A DNA stretch of 64,000 nt from Streptomyces xanthochromogenes (GTDB lineage Bacteria > Actinomycetota > Actinomycetes > Streptomycetales > Streptomycetaceae). A model generated the notes under the pieces. That model ran no database searches and was not told where the DNA came from. It saw only the letters and a program-made list of their open reading frames with translations. The translations under genes were made by a program, and so were the position numbers. The stretch lies in NCBI RefSeq assembly GCF_014650455.1, contig NZ_BMUZ01000001.1, positions 558,001 to 622,000 of the forward strand, given 5' to 3'. Shown piece after piece: positions 1 through 8,584 of this stretch; within the stretch, counting starts at the first letter, position 1; the number at the start of each line of letters is the position of its first letter.

Positions 1-796
1 GGTCGAAGCGGGAGAAGAGGGTCAGCGGATCGTGGTCCTTGTCCGGCTTGACCAGGCCGGTGTCGAGATCGTCGAGGATTTTCTTGTCCAGCGGGTCGAT
101 GAGGGCGAGCGCGGCCTCCGGGCGCTCGCCGCGCAGGGTCGCCGGGGACAGGTTCGACTCGATCAGAAGGGTGCGGGTGGCGGCCAGGGCCGCGGCCACC
201 CGCTCCTTGGAGAGGCCGCCGAGCGCGGTGGCGTCGGGCAGCTCGATTCCGGCGGCGCCGTCCGCGTACTGCGCCGCGGGCGAGCCGCGGAACGGCTCCT
301 TCAGGGTGGGCCGGTCCGGGTCGAAGGAGGGCGGGGCGCCGGTCGGGGCCGCGGTCTCCGCCGGGAGCGGGGCGGCGGCGGTGTCGGCCGAGCCGTCGCC
401 GCCGGTCACCACGGACAGCGCCCGGGACGGATTGAGGGCCACCATCAGGACGCCCGCGGTGACGAAGACGCCGAGCACGCCCCACATGCGGCGCCTGCGC
501 GCGGCCCGCCCGTTCATCTCCTGCCAGGCCGGCCCGGTCCGCCAGCCCTCCGGCTCTGCGGGACGGCCCTTGCCCTTCCCTCCGCGCCTGCCCGTACGGC
601 GGCGCGGCCCGGCGGCCGCGGCCGCCTCCTGCTCCTTGCGCAGCCGGTCGGTCACCATCCGGGCCCGCGCCGAAGGCTCCTTGGGCGCCGACGTCCGGAT
701 GTCCAGCTCACTGTCGCGGATGAACCGCTCCCAGACGTCGTCCGGAACCGGGTCCTCGCCCGACGACTCCTTCGAGACCGGCGGCTTCTCGCTCAC
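1..796 (-). CDS. Hypothetical single-pass membrane protein, 3' end cut by window edge
   Basis: The reading frame opens with GTG at 796 and runs off the left edge after about 265 codons without a stop. The first 110 or so residues are charged and cytoplasmic-looking (GEDPVPDDVWERFIRDSELD, then an Arg/Lys/Gly-rich stretch). A hydrophobic segment near residues 108-125 (MWGVLGVFVTAGVLMVALNP) follows, then a Pro/Ala-rich linker and an acidic outer domain. The layout fits a type II membrane protein with a long cytoplasmic tail. I do not recognise a family and assign no function. An ATG seven bases upstream is in another frame, so GTG is preferred. The upstream neighbour on this strand is the GMC oxidoreductase gene, separated by a terminator-like hairpin, so this gene probably has its own promoter. 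Confidence 0.75.
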   Translation of the reverse strand, partial: MSEKPPVSKESSGEDPVPDDVWERFIRDSELDIRTSAPKEPSARARMVTDRLRKEQEAAAAAGPRRRTGRRGGKGKGRPAEPEGWRTGPAWQEMNGRAARRRRMWGVLGVFVTAGVLMVALNPSRALSVVTGGDGSADTAAAPLPAETAAPTGAPPSFDPDRPTLKEPFRGSPAAQYADGAAGIELPDATALGGLSKERVAAALAATRTLLIESNLSPATLRGERPEAALALIDPLDKKILDDLDTGLVKPDKDHDPLTLFSRFD

Positions 797-950
797 TTCT
801 CATGCCCCCTCTTGACATGCCCTGGGCGGCACACGCCGCGGCAGCGGTTCGACAGGCGGGGCGGGCCGATGGTTGCCGCGGGGAAGGAGTGGCATGGATC
901 ACATAAGGATTCCGTGAAGACGGGACAACCATTCACAGGAGTCACAGGTC

Positions 951-1025
951 ATGCATGTGGAACCAACAGCCCCGCCCGCGTTCCGTTTCCGCCGACGGGG
1001 CTCCACCAGGTCTCCGCACACGTGA
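951..1025 (+). CDS. Possible 24-residue small ORF or leader peptide
   Basis: ATG at 951 is preceded by AGGAG nine bases upstream and encodes 24 residues (it begins MHVEPTAPPAFRF and is Arg-rich towards the end). The TGA at 1023-1025 directly abuts a strong hairpin at 1026-1059. Ribosome site, short ORF and immediate terminator make a compact unit inside an otherwise gene-free interval. It could be a short translated transcript or a leader peptide whose downstream gene has been lost. It could also be chance, since short ORFs are common. No homologue comes to mind. Confidence 0.3.
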   Translation: MHVEPTAPPAFRFRRRGSTRSPHT

Positions 1026-1059
1026 GAGGCGCTGCACTCGGAGGGGGGTGCAGCGCCTC
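1026..1059. terminator. Strong hairpin terminator, 12-bp perfect stem
   Basis: The arms GAGGCGCTGCAC (1026-1037) and GTGCAGCGCCTC (1048-1059) are perfect complements around a 10-base loop. There is no U-tract, which is usual in streptomycetes. It lies downstream of the GMC oxidoreductase gene on the minus strand and directly after the small ORF on the plus strand, so it could serve either transcript. Confidence 0.7.
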
Positions 1060-1148
1060 TTGCCGTGTCCGGCCGACTTTCGATTGCTTACGCGACCGTT
1101 GCGCAAGCGATCACCGACGGCCCGGTTCGCCCGGGATCTCCGCGCGGC

Positions 1149-2954
1149 TCACTTCTCTTGCTTCGGCGGGACCGCCGGCATGCCCAGGAACGGGAGCTTG
1201 AGCGCGCCGAAGGCCTCCGCCGGGACCGCCGGGGACTTCGGCTCGACGGGGGCGAGCCGGACATAGGCCGCGCCCTGCGCCGGGCGGAGGTCGGCCTCGC
1301 CCTTGTTGGGCCACAGCGACATCGCGCGCTCGGCCTGTGCCGTGATCGTCAGGGACGGGTTCACGCCCAGGTTCGCCGAGACGGCCGCGCCGTCCACGAC
1401 CGAGATGCCGGGGTGTCCGTAGAGCCGGTGGTACGGGTCGATCACACCGGTCTCGGCCGAGTCGCCGATCGGGCAGCCGCCCAGGAAGTGCGCGGTGAGC
1501 GGGGTGCCCATCAGCTCGCCCACGTTCGAGCCGGCGAAGCCGTTGATCTCGGCGGCGATCGCCGTCGCGCCGTCGGTGGCCGCCCGGATCTGCTTGGGGT
1601 TGGGGGCGCCGTGGCCCTGCTCGGCGGTCAGCAGGCCCTTGCCGACGCCGTCCGGCTTCAGATGGGTGGTGAGCGAATTGTCGAGCGACTGCATGACCAG
1701 GCCGATGATCGTTCGCTCGGACCAGCGGTGGTTGCTGATCGAACGCGCGAGGAGCAGCGGGTGCTTGGCCGCGTTGCCGAGCCAGTTGCGCACCCGGTTG
1801 ACACCGTAGGGCACCTGGAGGATCGACATGCTGCCCATCGCGTTCGAACCCTTGCCGTAGCGGACCGGCTCGATGTGGGTGTTCTCGTCCGGATGGATCG
1901 AGGAAGTGATGGCGACGCCCCGGGTGAAGTCGACCGCCGCCGCGCCGTGCCGACTGCGGTACCGGCGGCCCGTGGTCTGGGCGCCGACGAGCGCCTCGGA
2001 GTTGGTACGGGTCAGCTCGCCCAACCGCTTGGAAATGTAGGGGAGTTGACCGCTCGCCTTCATGCGGTGGAGCAGGGTCTGGGTGCCGTAGGTGCCGGCC
2101 GCGATGACGACACGGCGGGCGGTGAACAGCCGGCCCGGGGCGTCCTTGCGGTCGGTGGGCAGGGTGGCGACGGCATGACCGCCGCGCGAGTCGTCGGTCA
2201 CCGAGACCACGGTCGTCATGGGATGGACCACCGCGCCCGCCTTCTCGGCGAGGTAGAGGTAGTTCTCGTTGAGGGTGTTCTTCGCACCGTGCCGGCACCC
2301 CGTCATGCACTCGCCGCACTCGGTGCACGCCTTGCGCGAGGGCCCCGCGCCACCGAAATACGGGTCGTCGACAGCCTTGCCCGGAAGGGCTTTTGACGTG
2401 CCGTCAGCATCCTGCCCGTCACCGAAGAAGACTCCGACCGGCGCCATGTGGAAGGTGTCGCCGACGCCCATGCGCTGGGCCGCGGCCTTGAGGTGGACGT
2501 CGGAGGGCGTCATCGTCGGGTTGAGCCGGACCCCGAGCATGCGGCGCGCCTGGTCGTAGTACGGCGCCAGCTCGTCCTGCCAGTCGGTGATGTCCTTCCA
2601 CTGCGGGTCGTCGAAGAACTGCTTCGGCGGCACGTAGAGGGTGTTGGCGTAGTTGAGCGAGCCGCCGCCGACCCCGGCGCCGCCGAGCACCATCACGTTG
2701 CCGAGCAGGTGGATGCGCTGGATGCCGTACAGGCCGAGCCTCGGCGCCCACAGGTAGTTCTTGATGTCCCAGGAGTTCTTGGGCAGCGTGGCCCGGGTGA
2801 ACCGGCGGCCCGCCTCCAGGACGGCCACCCGATATCCCTTCTCGGTGAGCCGCAGCGCCGTCACCGAGCCGCCGAAGCCCGAACCGACCACGACGACGTC
2901 GTAGTCGTACGCGCCGTCCTCGTCCGGATTCTGGGCAGGGGGTACCTGGGACAT
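1149..2954 (-). CDS. GMC-family FAD oxidoreductase, cholesterol-oxidase-like
   Basis: This 601-residue flavoprotein has an N-terminal FAD-binding Rossmann motif (VVVVGSGFGGSVTALRL, residues about 20-36). The GMC signature GGAGVGGGSLNYANTLYVPP lies near residue 92. A cysteine cluster near residue 215 (ACTECGECMTGCRHGAKNTL) resembles the Cys-rich insert found in a subset of GMC oxidoreductases. The C-terminal FAD motif (HPGISVVDGAAVSANLGVNP) is intact. Such enzymes oxidise alcohols or sterols, and the substrate here cannot be read from sequence. No signal peptide is visible, so it is probably cytoplasmic. The aldehyde dehydrogenase gene lies 70 bp upstream on the same strand, which suggests a two-step alcohol-to-aldehyde-to-acid pathway in one operon. 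The transcript probably ends at the hairpin at 1026-1059. Confidence 0.88.
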   Translation of the reverse strand: MSQVPPAQNPDEDGAYDYDVVVVGSGFGGSVTALRLTEKGYRVAVLEAGRRFTRATLPKNSWDIKNYLWAPRLGLYGIQRIHLLGNVMVLGGAGVGGGSLNYANTLYVPPKQFFDDPQWKDITDWQDELAPYYDQARRMLGVRLNPTMTPSDVHLKAAAQRMGVGDTFHMAPVGVFFGDGQDADGTSKALPGKAVDDPYFGGAGPSRKACTECGECMTGCRHGAKNTLNENYLYLAEKAGAVVHPMTTVVSVTDDSRGGHAVATLPTDRKDAPGRLFTARRVVIAAGTYGTQTLLHRMKASGQLPYISKRLGELTRTNSEALVGAQTTGRRYRSRHGAAAVDFTRGVAITSSIHPDENTHIEPVRYGKGSNAMGSMSILQVPYGVNRVRNWLGNAAKHPLLLARSISNHRWSERTIIGLVMQSLDNSLTTHLKPDGVGKGLLTAEQGHGAPNPKQIRAATDGATAIAAEINGFAGSNVGELMGTPLTAHFLGGCPIGDSAETGVIDPYHRLYGHPGISVVDGAAVSANLGVNPSLTITAQAERAMSLWPNKGEADLRPAQGAAYVRLAPVEPKSPAVPAEAFGALKLPFLGMPAVPPKQEK

Positions 2955-3024
2955 GGCTCTCCTCGTACACGGGGGCGGTCGTGAGGGCGGGGTGTTTCCC
3001 GGAAGGGTCCGGTCGAACCGGGGG

Positions 3025-4653
3025 CTAGCGCAGGCGCAGGGCCTTCATGGCCTTCAGGCTCCGGGTCATGAAGGCGGCGTACTTCTCGTCGTCCATGCCG
3101 AAGGAGGGGGCCAGCGGGATGAGGCGCTGCTGGGCGACGGTCTGGGCCTCGGTGTACTTGAGGATGCCCTCGGAGCCGTGGCGGCGGCCGAGCCCGGAGT
3201 CCTTCATGCCGCCCATCGGCGACTGGACGCTGCCGTAGGCGGGGGCATAGCCCTCGTTGATGTTGACCGTGCCGGTGCCGAGCCGTGCCGCCACCTCGTG
3301 GCCGCGCTTCGAATCCTTCGTCCACACCGAGGAGTTGAGGCCGTACGGGGTGGCGTTGGCCCGCTCGATCACCTCGTCCTCGTCCTTGAAGCGGTAGACG
3401 GAGACGACCGGCCCGAAGGTCTCCTCGGTGCACACGGCCATCGGCGCCTCGACGCCGTCCAGGATGGTGGGCTCGTAGAAGAGCGGGCCGATGTCGGGGC
3501 GGGCCACACCGCCCGCGACGAGCCTGGCGCCCTTGGCGACGGCCTCCTCGACGTGCCGGGTGACGGTCTCCAGCTGGCGCTCGCCGACCAGGGAGCCCAT
3601 GTCCGCCCCGTACGCGAGTGAGCGGCCGAGCCGCATCGCCTTCGTCCGTGCGGCGAATCGATCGAGGAAGGCGTCGGCGACCGATTCGTGAACGTACAGC
3701 CGCTCGATCGAGATGCAGAGCTGGCCGGCCGAGGAGAAGCAGGCGCGGACCGCGCCCGCGGCCGCCTTCTCCACGTCGGCGTCGTGCAGCACGAGCATGG
3801 CGTTCTTGCCGCCCAACTCCAGGGACACGCCCACCAGTCGGGCCGCCGCGCCCTGGGCGACCTCGCGCCCGGTGCGGGTCGAGCCGGTGAAGGACACGTA
3901 GTCGGCGTGCCGGACGACCTCGGGGCCGACGACCGGCCCTTCGCCGAGCACGACCTGGAAGACCTCGGCCGGCAGGCCCGCCTCGATGAGCAGATTGCGC
4001 GCCCACAGGGCGGTGAGCGCGGTCTCGGTGTCGGGCTTCATCACGACGGCGTTGCCGGAGACGAACGCGGGCAGCGCGTCGCCCACCGACAGTTCGAGCG
4101 GGTAGTTCCAGGGCGCGATCTGCCCCACCACCCCGCGCGGCTGGCGCAGTTCGGTGACCTTGGTCAGGGTGGGCACGACACCGGTGTGCCGCCTGGGCTT
4201 CAGGTAGGCGGGGGCCTTGCGCCCGTAGTGGCGGGCCGCGACCGCGACGGCCTGCACCTCCTCGTGCGCGTGCAGCCGCGCCTTGCCGGTCTCCAGCTGG
4301 ATCAGGTCGAGCACCTCGGCCTGCCGGGCGAGAACCAGATCGTGGAAGCGGAGCAGCACGGCGGCGCGGGCGCGGACCGGCGTCGCGGCCCAGGCGCGCT
4401 GCGCCGCGCGGGCGCGCGCGAAGGCCTCGGCGACGTCCTCGGGCGTGGACTCGGGCAGGTCGGCCAGCTTCTCACCCGTGAACGGCGTGTGGTTGGCGGT
4501 CCGTCCGGACCCGGCCACACCCCGGGTGAGCTGGGCGACCAGCTGCCCCGTGACCACATCGGTGGCGGTCCGCGCCCCGGCGGGTGCCGGGGCGACCGGG
4601 TTGGTCCCGGCGGGCGTGCGGGTGGTCGTGGGCGAGGCCTGCGAGTCCGTCAT
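3025..4653 (-). CDS. NAD(P)-dependent aldehyde dehydrogenase, probable succinate-semialdehyde dehydrogenase
   Basis: The 542-residue protein is a complete ALDH-superfamily member. The conserved Asn183 (APWNYP), cofactor Lys206, the FTGST cofactor loop near 255-259, the general base Glu279 (LELGG) and nucleophile Cys313 (GQLCIS) are all present. Overall resemblance is to the GabD2-type succinate-semialdehyde dehydrogenases of actinomycetes, which oxidise succinate semialdehyde to succinate. Betaine-aldehyde dehydrogenase is a common alternative label for this family. The ATG at 4653 was chosen because the ALDH fold begins about 45 residues after it, whereas the upstream extension of the open frame is Arg-rich and unlike a protein start. 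It is first in the apparent two-gene unit with the GMC oxidoreductase. Confidence 0.85.
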   Translation of the reverse strand: MTDSQASPTTTRTPAGTNPVAPAPAGARTATDVVTGQLVAQLTRGVAGSGRTANHTPFTGEKLADLPESTPEDVAEAFARARAAQRAWAATPVRARAAVLLRFHDLVLARQAEVLDLIQLETGKARLHAHEEVQAVAVAARHYGRKAPAYLKPRRHTGVVPTLTKVTELRQPRGVVGQIAPWNYPLELSVGDALPAFVSGNAVVMKPDTETALTALWARNLLIEAGLPAEVFQVVLGEGPVVGPEVVRHADYVSFTGSTRTGREVAQGAAARLVGVSLELGGKNAMLVLHDADVEKAAAGAVRACFSSAGQLCISIERLYVHESVADAFLDRFAARTKAMRLGRSLAYGADMGSLVGERQLETVTRHVEEAVAKGARLVAGGVARPDIGPLFYEPTILDGVEAPMAVCTEETFGPVVSVYRFKDEDEVIERANATPYGLNSSVWTKDSKRGHEVAARLGTGTVNINEGYAPAYGSVQSPMGGMKDSGLGRRHGSEGILKYTEAQTVAQQRLIPLAPSFGMDDEKYAAFMTRSLKAMKALRLR

Positions 4654-4847
4654 GGGCCGAGCGTATGCCCGCCGCGACACTTTCGGTACCCGTCGGTAAC
4701 GGCTTTTCCGTGACCCGAAAACCGCGCCAGCGATCACTGGCTGCATAACTGCTGATCAGCGACTTACGGAGGCCGGGGCGTCAGGATTCAGCCGTTGTAG
4801 ATCTTTGGGACGACAGATCGTGGATCTTGAGACCGTCCCCGGCACAC

Positions 4848-4937
4848 CGTGACCGGGGCATCCCGGTGGGGAGACGGGCACACCCGTGACCGGGGCATCC
4901 CGGTGGGGAGACGGGCACGGCCGTGACCGGGGCAGGG
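4848..4937. repeat. 37-bp tandem repeat (2.4 copies) at the 3' end of a kinase gene
   Basis: Two copies of a 37-bp unit begin at 4848 and 4885, and a third partial copy begins at 4922 and stops just short of the kinase stop codon at 4941. Each full unit contains the small hairpin CCGGG-GCAT-CCCGG. The rest of the 4654-4940 interval shows no coding signal. Confidence 0.85.
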
Positions 4938-4940
4938 GCA

Positions 4941-6602
4941 TCAGGGACCCGGCATGAAGGAGTCCAGGGCGGTGTCGAAGGTGCGCTTGGCCTCGTCGAG
5001 GCGGGTGACGGGGGCCGAGACCCACACGTCGTACATCCGGCCGAAGTCGTCCCATGACACGTCATAGGTGTGACGGGGGCCCTCCGCCCTGGTGAAGCCG
5101 TTCCAGGTGAACTCCCACAGGGCCGCGTCGCGTCCGTGGTGGGTGGTCGCGGTGACCTTGGCGTCGCGATAACCGGGGTTGGTGGTGGCCCCGTTGGCGG
5201 CGGCCTGGCGCATGACCCCGAGCGGGCCGCCCGACACCGCGTTCTGCATCCGGATGCCGACCCGGAAGGTGCCGCCCGGCGACATGTAGAACACGCGCTG
5301 CGCGTCGGTGCTGCGGGTGTAGCCGTCGGGCAGCACGATCCCGAACCCGTCCGGGTCGCGTACGAAGTGGAATCCGGCGGGCACCGGCGGCGGAGCCTGG
5401 CGCGGGGGCGGTGGCGGTGGCGGCCGCCAGGACGCGGCGGGCGGGGGCGGGCTCTGCGCGGCCGAGCGCTCGGCCGCGCGTTCGGCCGCGTGGCGGTGGC
5501 CCCCTCCCCCGCCGCCGAGCGCGAACACCGCGACGGCCGCGCCCGCCCCGGCGAGCACGATCACCAGGGCCGCCCCGGCCAGCACGCTCCGGGCCCGCCA
5601 GGGGCGAGGGGCGGGGCTCGGCGAGGTGACCGGCGTCGCGGGAACGGCGGCGTCGGCCGGGGGCGCCACCGCGGTCGAGGGCACCAACGGCTCGACCCGC
5701 TCGGTCGGCACGTAGCGCGCTCTCGGAGTGCTGCCCGTAGCGGCGAACGTACGCAACAGCGACTCCGCCTCGATCGCGCCGAGCCGCTGCTCGGGGTCGC
5801 GCTCCAGCAAGCCGTGGACGACGGGCAGCAGCGGTCCCGCGGCCCGGGGCGGACGGATCTCGTCAAGGACGACGGCGTGCAGGACACCGCCCAACGAGTC
5901 GCGGTGGAAGGGGGATTCACCGGACAGGGCCGCGCACAGCAGCGCGCCGAGCGACCACAGGTCCGACGCGGGCCCGGCGCCCGCGCCCTGCATCCGCTCG
6001 GGCGCGGTGTACTCGGGCGAGCCGACGAACGCGCCCTCCTCGCTGATCGTCGAGGTGCCCGGCACCTGCGCGATGCCGAAGTCCGTGAGGACGACGCGCC
6101 CGCTGCCCTCCTCGATGAGGACGTTGGCGGGCTTGAGGTCGCGGTGCAGCACGCCCCTGGCGTGCGCGGTCGCGAGCGCGCCGAGCAGGGCGACCCCGAT
6201 GCGCGCGGCCTCCTGGACCCCGACGGGCCCGGCCGAGGCGAGCCGGTCGGCGAGGGAGCCGCCGTCCACGAGTTCCATCACGATGTACGAACGCCGGGCG
6301 CCCGGCGGCCCCTCGGGCACGGGCTCCTGGACGACGTCGTGGACGACGATCACATGCGGGTGCTTGATCTGGGCGACCGCGCGGGCCTCGCGCAGCGCCG
6401 CGGTCGCGGGCACGCCGCCGTCGGGGTGCAGTTCCTTGACGGCGACATGACGGCCGAGGAGTTCGTCGTGCGCGCGCCAGACCGTGCCCATTCCGCCCCG
6501 CCCGAGCCGCCCACCGAGCCGATAACGTCCGGCCACCAGACGGGAGTTGAGGCGCTGTTGACGGTCCTGGGGTTCTTTCGGATTCTGCTCTGCTGTGGGC
6601 AC
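4941..6602 (-). CDS. Membrane-anchored Ser/Thr protein kinase (eukaryotic type)
   Basis: This 553-residue kinase has every catalytic element. There is a glycine loop GRGGMGTVW (residues 34-42), an ATP-binding Lys56 in VAVKEL, the catalytic loop HRDLKPANVL, the metal-binding DFG, an activation segment with GSPEYTAPERM, and DLWSLG. A Pro/Ala linker leads to a membrane helix (LVIVLAGAGAAVAVFAL), a Gly/Pro-rich stretch, and an outer domain of about 150 residues. That outer domain (GFGIVLPDGYTRS through WEFTWNG) recurs in the three upstream kinases. The start is GTG at 6602 with a purine-rich GAGGGGGG eight bases upstream. It follows the previous kinase gene by 95 bp and is the last member of the cluster. 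The corresponding S. coelicolor cluster (around SCO4775-4779) has been connected to spore-wall synthesis. Orthology here is inferred. Confidence 0.9.
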   Translation of the reverse strand: MPTAEQNPKEPQDRQQRLNSRLVAGRYRLGGRLGRGGMGTVWRAHDELLGRHVAVKELHPDGGVPATAALREARAVAQIKHPHVIVVHDVVQEPVPEGPPGARRSYIVMELVDGGSLADRLASAGPVGVQEAARIGVALLGALATAHARGVLHRDLKPANVLIEEGSGRVVLTDFGIAQVPGTSTISEEGAFVGSPEYTAPERMQGAGAGPASDLWSLGALLCAALSGESPFHRDSLGGVLHAVVLDEIRPPRAAGPLLPVVHGLLERDPEQRLGAIEAESLLRTFAATGSTPRARYVPTERVEPLVPSTAVAPPADAAVPATPVTSPSPAPRPWRARSVLAGAALVIVLAGAGAAVAVFALGGGGGGHRHAAERAAERSAAQSPPPPAASWRPPPPPPPRQAPPPVPAGFHFVRDPDGFGIVLPDGYTRSTDAQRVFYMSPGGTFRVGIRMQNAVSGGPLGVMRQAAANGATTNPGYRDAKVTATTHHGRDAALWEFTWNGFTRAEGPRHTYDVSWDDFGRMYDVWVSAPVTRLDEAKRTFDTALDSFMPGP

Positions 6603-6697
6603 CGGGCCCCCCTCGATCTCCCCCGCACACGTGCAGGGCCCATCATGCCGCACCCCGGGCGGCTCCGACGGCGTTCGGCGCGGCTGGGAGTGCCGGA

Positions 6698-8383
6698 TCA
6701 GCCGGTGGTCGGGGAAGGGGGCTGCCAGCCCTGGAGCACCGTGTCGAACTGCTGGCGGGTGGTCGCCCAGTCCTCCTCGGGGCCCGACATGTAGATGGCG
6801 TACTCGGGCCTGCCGCCGTCCCCGTAATACATCTGGTCGATGGCGTGCCGCTTGCCCGGGAAGTCCTGCTTCTCCACGTAGGTGAACTCCCAAAGGGAGG
6901 ACTTCACCTGGTCGCGGAAGTTGTTGCCGTGCAGCGTCACCCGCTTGTACTGGGGCAGCCGGTCCTTGAGCGACTTCTCCATGTTGAGCATGTGCATGTA
7001 CGGGTTCTCGAAGTCGGGCACCTTGTCGACGCTGATCCGGACGCGGTGCTTCCCGTTGTCCGGGGTGTAGTCGATCTCGTTGCCGTCCAACTGGCGCTTC
7101 CAGCCCTTGGGTACGAGGAGGCTGAAGCCGACCGGGTCATTGACGCGCTGCCAGCCGGCCGGGACCGAGCTGTCACCGCCGCCCGACGGGTGCCCGGCGT
7201 CGGGGGTGGTGGGCGGCCGGGAGGACGCCTGGTTCCCGCCGCCGGCCGAGCCCGAACTTCCGTGCCCCTCCTGGTACTTCATCACGGCGAACCCGGCGCC
7301 CACGCCGACCACCGCGGCGAGCGCGACCACGAGCGCCGCGGTCCGCCAGCGGCGCCTGCGCGGCTCCGGGCGGACGGCGGCGGGCTCCGGCGCGGGCCGC
7401 GGCGGGGCGGCGGCCGGGGGCGGGAGCAGGGGCGACTGCCGCTCGGTGGGCCCGGTCTCCGACGCGGCGGCCGAACGCAGCTCCTGCTCGGACAGCTGAC
7501 GCGTCGGCACGTACGCCTGGGCCGCCTTCGAGGCGCGGCCCTCCATCGCTTCGAGGAACATCCGCTCGGCCTCCTCGGCCGAGGGGCGCTCTTCCGGCTT
7601 CTTGCGGAGCAGCGCGACGATGACGGGGGCCAGCGCACCGGCCCGGTCCGGCACCGGGGGCTCCTCGGCGACGACGGCCTGCATGGTGGAGATCGGCGAG
7701 TCCCGGCGGAACGGCGACTCGCCCTGCACCGCGGCGTACAGGGTCGCGCCCAGCGACCACAGGTCGGAGGCGGGCCCCGGGTGGGCGCCCTGGACGCGCT
7801 CGGGCGCCAGGTAGTCGATGGAGCCGACGAGTTCGCCGGTCTTGGTGATGGTGACGTCGCCCTCGATGGCGGCGATCCCGAAGTCCGTGAGCAATACCTG
7901 CCCGTTGCTCGCGATCAGGACGTTGCCGGGCTTCACATCGCGGTGCAGAACGCCGGCGTCGTGCGCGGCGCGCAGCGCGCCGAGGACGTGCAGACCGATG
8001 CGGGCGGCTTCGCGGGCGTCGATGCGGTGGCCGTCCGCGGCCTTCACGGCGTCGGCGAGGGAGGGCCCGTCGACGTACTGCATGACGATCCAGGGCCGGT
8101 TGTCGTGGTCGAGCACGTCGTGCACGGTGACCACGCCGGGGTGGGTGATGCGGGCCGCGGCGCGGGCCTCCTTCTGGGTGCGCGCGTGCAGGATCGCCCG
8201 GTCGGCCTCGGCCACGTACAGAGCGGCGGTGAGCTCCTTGACGGCGACGGTGCGGTGCAGGACCTCGTCGTGGGCACGCCAGACCTTGCCCATGCCGCCG
8301 CGGCCTATCGCGTCACCGAGCCGATAGCGCCCGGCCAGCAGCAGTCCTGCGCCGGAGCCGTTCGTGCTGTGAGTGTTTTCCAC
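6698..8383 (-). CDS. Membrane-anchored Ser/Thr protein kinase (eukaryotic type)
   Basis: A 561-residue active-looking kinase. The glycine loop GRGGMGKVWRA, VAVKEL lysine, HRDVKPGNVL catalytic loop, DFGIAAIEG and activation-segment LAPERV are all intact in the first 270 residues. A variable linker precedes one membrane helix (WRTAALVVALAAVVGVGAGF). The outer C-terminal domain (VGFSLLVPKGWKR through LWEFTYVEK) matches those of its neighbours. Translation starts at GTG 8383, where a G-rich tract sits unusually close to the start. No other start lies between it and the kinase fold. The shared outer domain suggests that the four proteins sense related extracellular or envelope ligands. It lies 201 bp downstream of the pseudokinase gene. 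Confidence 0.9.
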   Translation of the reverse strand: MENTHSTNGSGAGLLLAGRYRLGDAIGRGGMGKVWRAHDEVLHRTVAVKELTAALYVAEADRAILHARTQKEARAAARITHPGVVTVHDVLDHDNRPWIVMQYVDGPSLADAVKAADGHRIDAREAARIGLHVLGALRAAHDAGVLHRDVKPGNVLIASNGQVLLTDFGIAAIEGDVTITKTGELVGSIDYLAPERVQGAHPGPASDLWSLGATLYAAVQGESPFRRDSPISTMQAVVAEEPPVPDRAGALAPVIVALLRKKPEERPSAEEAERMFLEAMEGRASKAAQAYVPTRQLSEQELRSAAASETGPTERQSPLLPPPAAAPPRPAPEPAAVRPEPRRRRWRTAALVVALAAVVGVGAGFAVMKYQEGHGSSGSAGGGNQASSRPPTTPDAGHPSGGGDSSVPAGWQRVNDPVGFSLLVPKGWKRQLDGNEIDYTPDNGKHRVRISVDKVPDFENPYMHMLNMEKSLKDRLPQYKRVTLHGNNFRDQVKSSLWEFTYVEKQDFPGKRHAIDQMYYGDGGRPEYAIYMSGPEEDWATTRQQFDTVLQGWQPPSPTTG

Positions 8384-8584
8384 GTCCCCCGCCCGACCAG
8401 ACTTTCCTTCGAAGCCAGATTACGGAGCGGAATCCGGCCAGGGAACCTCGGGGCACCCAACCGTGACCATACGGGCCCTTGGTCCCGTAGCGATCAGGCC
8501 ATGGGCCCTGCCACCGGACCGCATGAAACTGCCGAATCCCGCACAGGCAGGGTGATTTAGGCGACTGCGGAGCGTGACCGACCG

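Noticed and set aside
955..1266. 103-codon plus-strand ORF starting at 955
   Set aside because: It runs through the terminator hairpin and into the antisense of the oxidoreductase gene. The shorter frame at 951-1025 has the better ribosome site.
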